Translations under genes and position numbers: made by a program
Part shown: in pieces, positions 4,667 to 5,973 of the stretch
Position numbering within the stretch: the first letter of the stretch is position 1
How the letters are laid out: each line of letters opens with the position of its first letter
Notes under the pieces: model-generated
What the model was told of the DNA's origin: nothing
The model's database searches: none
Seen by the model: only the letters and a program-made list of their open reading frames with translations
Source: Chthonomonadaceae bacterium
Lineage (GTDB): Bacteria > Armatimonadota > Chthonomonadetes > Chthonomonadales > Chthonomonadaceae
Assembly: GCA_025355115.1 (NCBI GenBank)
Contig: JANXLO010000045.1
Span: 1-5,973, forward strand
DNA length: 5,973 nucleotides
Reading direction: 5' to 3'

Positions 4667-5973
4667 ATGTTCAAACGCATCCTGGTCACTATTATCGTTG
4701 TATCCATCCTGGTCGTTGGCAGTCTGATGATTTCAAAAAGCTTGAAATCCTCGTCCTCCGCAGGCCAGAATCAGTATCGTATTGCGACGGTAGCGACAGG
4801 GCTGGTCAAGAAAACCGTCTCTGCTACTGGCATTCTTACTCCCTGGGCCACAGTGGACATCAAGAGCCGTGCAGGCGGTCGGGTACTAAGCTACGGGCCG
4901 GACCTCTACAACGAGGATGACAAAAAGCATAGTCGTCCTCTGGAGGAGGGGAGCCGCGTGAAACGGGGAGAGCTGATCGTACAGATAGATCAGACGGACA
5001 CTCGCCAGACGTTCGACTCTGCCCAGGCGGACATCACAGCCAACAAAGCACGGGTTCAAGAGACGATGGCCGCCTTCAATCTGACGAAGGATCAGAGTCA
5101 GAACTCAATCGCGACAGCAGAATCGACGCTCAACTCCGTGAGGGCTGCCGAGCGTGCTGCGCAGGCTCGCTACCAGGCGGCGAAAGCGCAATCCGATGCT
5201 CAAAAAGATTTGACCTCAACGTCAGTCGACACTGCAAAGGCCACCCTCGATGCGGAGGAGCAGCGGCTTCAGCAGATGCAAGCAGCGACTCATCCGCAGG
5301 AGCGAGCCAGCGCAAACGCCGCGCTCAAGCAGGCGGAGGCCACCGCCGCCAATACGGAGGCGCAGTTGAATCGCCAGAAGACCCTGTTGAAAAGAGGCTT
5401 CATCGCGCAGTCACAGGTCGATCAGGCTCAGGCCAACTACGACGTCTCGATATCTCAGGTCAACAGCGCGAAGGCCAAAGTAGAAACAATGGATGCGGAG
5501 TTGGACGCCGACCTCAAGGCCGAAAAGGCAAAAGTGGCGCAGGTGCGCGCCGCGCTCCGAAGTGCAGAGGCGAACCGTGTTCAGATTCCTCTGCGGGCGC
5601 AGGACGCCGCCGCTTCCTATGCGCAGTGGCAGCAGTCCATCGCCGACGTGAAAAACGCGGAGATCAAGCTGAAGCAGTCGAAGGACGACCGACTCAACGA
5701 CGCGATACGCCAGACGCAGATCGCTCAAGCGCGCGCCGCTGGCGCGTCATCCATGGCGAAGCTCGTAAATGCGAGAGTGCAGTTGAACGAGACAAAGGTT
5801 CAGGCTCCCGCGGACGGCATCATTCTCAAAAAGTACGTTGAGCAGGGAACGCTCATCACATCTGGACTTTCGTTCAACTCCACCGGAACCAGCATCGTGC
5901 AACTCGGTGACATATCCAGAATGTACGTGGATGTTCAGGTGGACGAGACGGATGTCGCCAATGTGGACACCGA
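4667..5973 (+). CDS. HlyD/MacA-like periplasmic adaptor (membrane fusion protein), 3' truncated
   Basis: The adaptor of a tripartite exporter, anchored in the inner membrane and bridging to the TolC-like channel. 435 codons are visible and the gene continues past the right edge. Residues 5-22 (ILVTIIVVSILVVGSLMI) form the single membrane anchor. A split lipoyl-like domain has its first half at about 50-111 (SRAGGRV ... GSRVKRGELIVQIDQ) and its second at about 377-415 (VQAPADGIILKKYVEQGTLI ... VQLGD). The start of the beta-barrel domain follows (MYVDVQVDETDVANV). Between the lipoyl halves, residues 112-376 are Ala/Gln/Lys/Glu-rich helix, with a hairpin-tip motif RQKTLLKRGFIAQSQVDQA at 236-254. 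At about 265 residues this coiled coil is far longer than that of MacA or AcrA. The first lipoyl half has an insertion of about a dozen charged residues near 78-92. The ending resembles adaptors of MacB-type ABC exporters, so an ATPase and FtsX-like permease are expected next. An RND or MFS partner cannot be excluded. Confidence 0.92.
   Translation, partial: MFKRILVTIIVVSILVVGSLMISKSLKSSSSAGQNQYRIATVATGLVKKTVSATGILTPWATVDIKSRAGGRVLSYGPDLYNEDDKKHSRPLEEGSRVKRGELIVQIDQTDTRQTFDSAQADITANKARVQETMAAFNLTKDQSQNSIATAESTLNSVRAAERAAQARYQAAKAQSDAQKDLTSTSVDTAKATLDAEEQRLQQMQAATHPQERASANAALKQAEATAANTEAQLNRQKTLLKRGFIAQSQVDQAQANYDVSISQVNSAKAKVETMDAELDADLKAEKAKVAQVRAALRSAEANRVQIPLRAQDAAASYAQWQQSIADVKNAEIKLKQSKDDRLNDAIRQTQIAQARAAGASSMAKLVNARVQLNETKVQAPADGIILKKYVEQGTLITSGLSFNSTGTSIVQLGDISRMYVDVQVDETDVANVDT

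Noticed and set aside
5130..5841. Minus-strand frames (5130-5315, 5411-5728) and a shifted + frame (5626-5841) inside the adaptor gene
   Set aside because: They are shadows of the adaptor's Ala/Gln-rich coiled-coil codons; the adaptor frame is open throughout and has clear family motifs.
1..5973. CRISPR array, tRNA or rRNA gene, insertion sequence or phage attachment site
   Set aside because: I saw no regularly spaced repeats, no tRNA-like or rRNA-like stretch, no transposase motifs and no long terminal inverted repeats.

Overview
The window looks like chromosomal DNA of a Gram-negative (diderm) bacterium. Two exported proteins have Sec-type signal peptides, and there is a TolC-type outer-membrane channel with a periplasmic adaptor. 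By eye the base composition is moderately GC-rich. The combination of a MarR regulator, a TolC-like channel and an HlyD/MacA-like adaptor, next to a planctomycete/acidobacterial-style SGNH hydrolase, is reminiscent of Acidobacteriota (Terriglobia). That placement is inference from gene style, not proof.

Layout, all on the + strand. (1) Positions 1-758: the C-terminal part of a biotin carboxylase (AccC), cut by the left edge. (2) 788-2116: a secreted SGNH/GDSL-family hydrolase, 29 bases downstream of accC and with a strong ribosome binding site, so it may be co-transcribed with accC. (3) 2117-2342: a non-coding stretch with a perfect 12-bp hairpin shortly after the hydrolase stop (a possible terminator), then a good sigma-70-type promoter with an overlapping dyad just before the next gene. 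(4) 2343-2990: a MarR-family regulator, probably leaderless. (5) 3029-4567: a TolC-family outer-membrane efflux protein. (6) 4667-5973: a membrane-anchored HlyD/MacA-like adaptor with a very long coiled-coil hairpin, cut by the right edge.

Genes 4-6 form a probable operon for a tripartite export pump under local control by its own MarR repressor. The adaptor would join an inner-membrane transporter, most likely an ABC ATPase and permease encoded just beyond the right edge, to the TolC-like channel. The accC-SGNH pair is a separate unit linking fatty-acid precursor synthesis with an exported esterase-type enzyme; no functional link between the two is evident.

Nothing here is a clearly new system. 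The points most worth a second look are the promoter/operator arrangement with an apparently leaderless marR, the very long adaptor hairpin with a changed tip motif, and a one-residue insertion beside ATP-binding residues of the biotin carboxylase.
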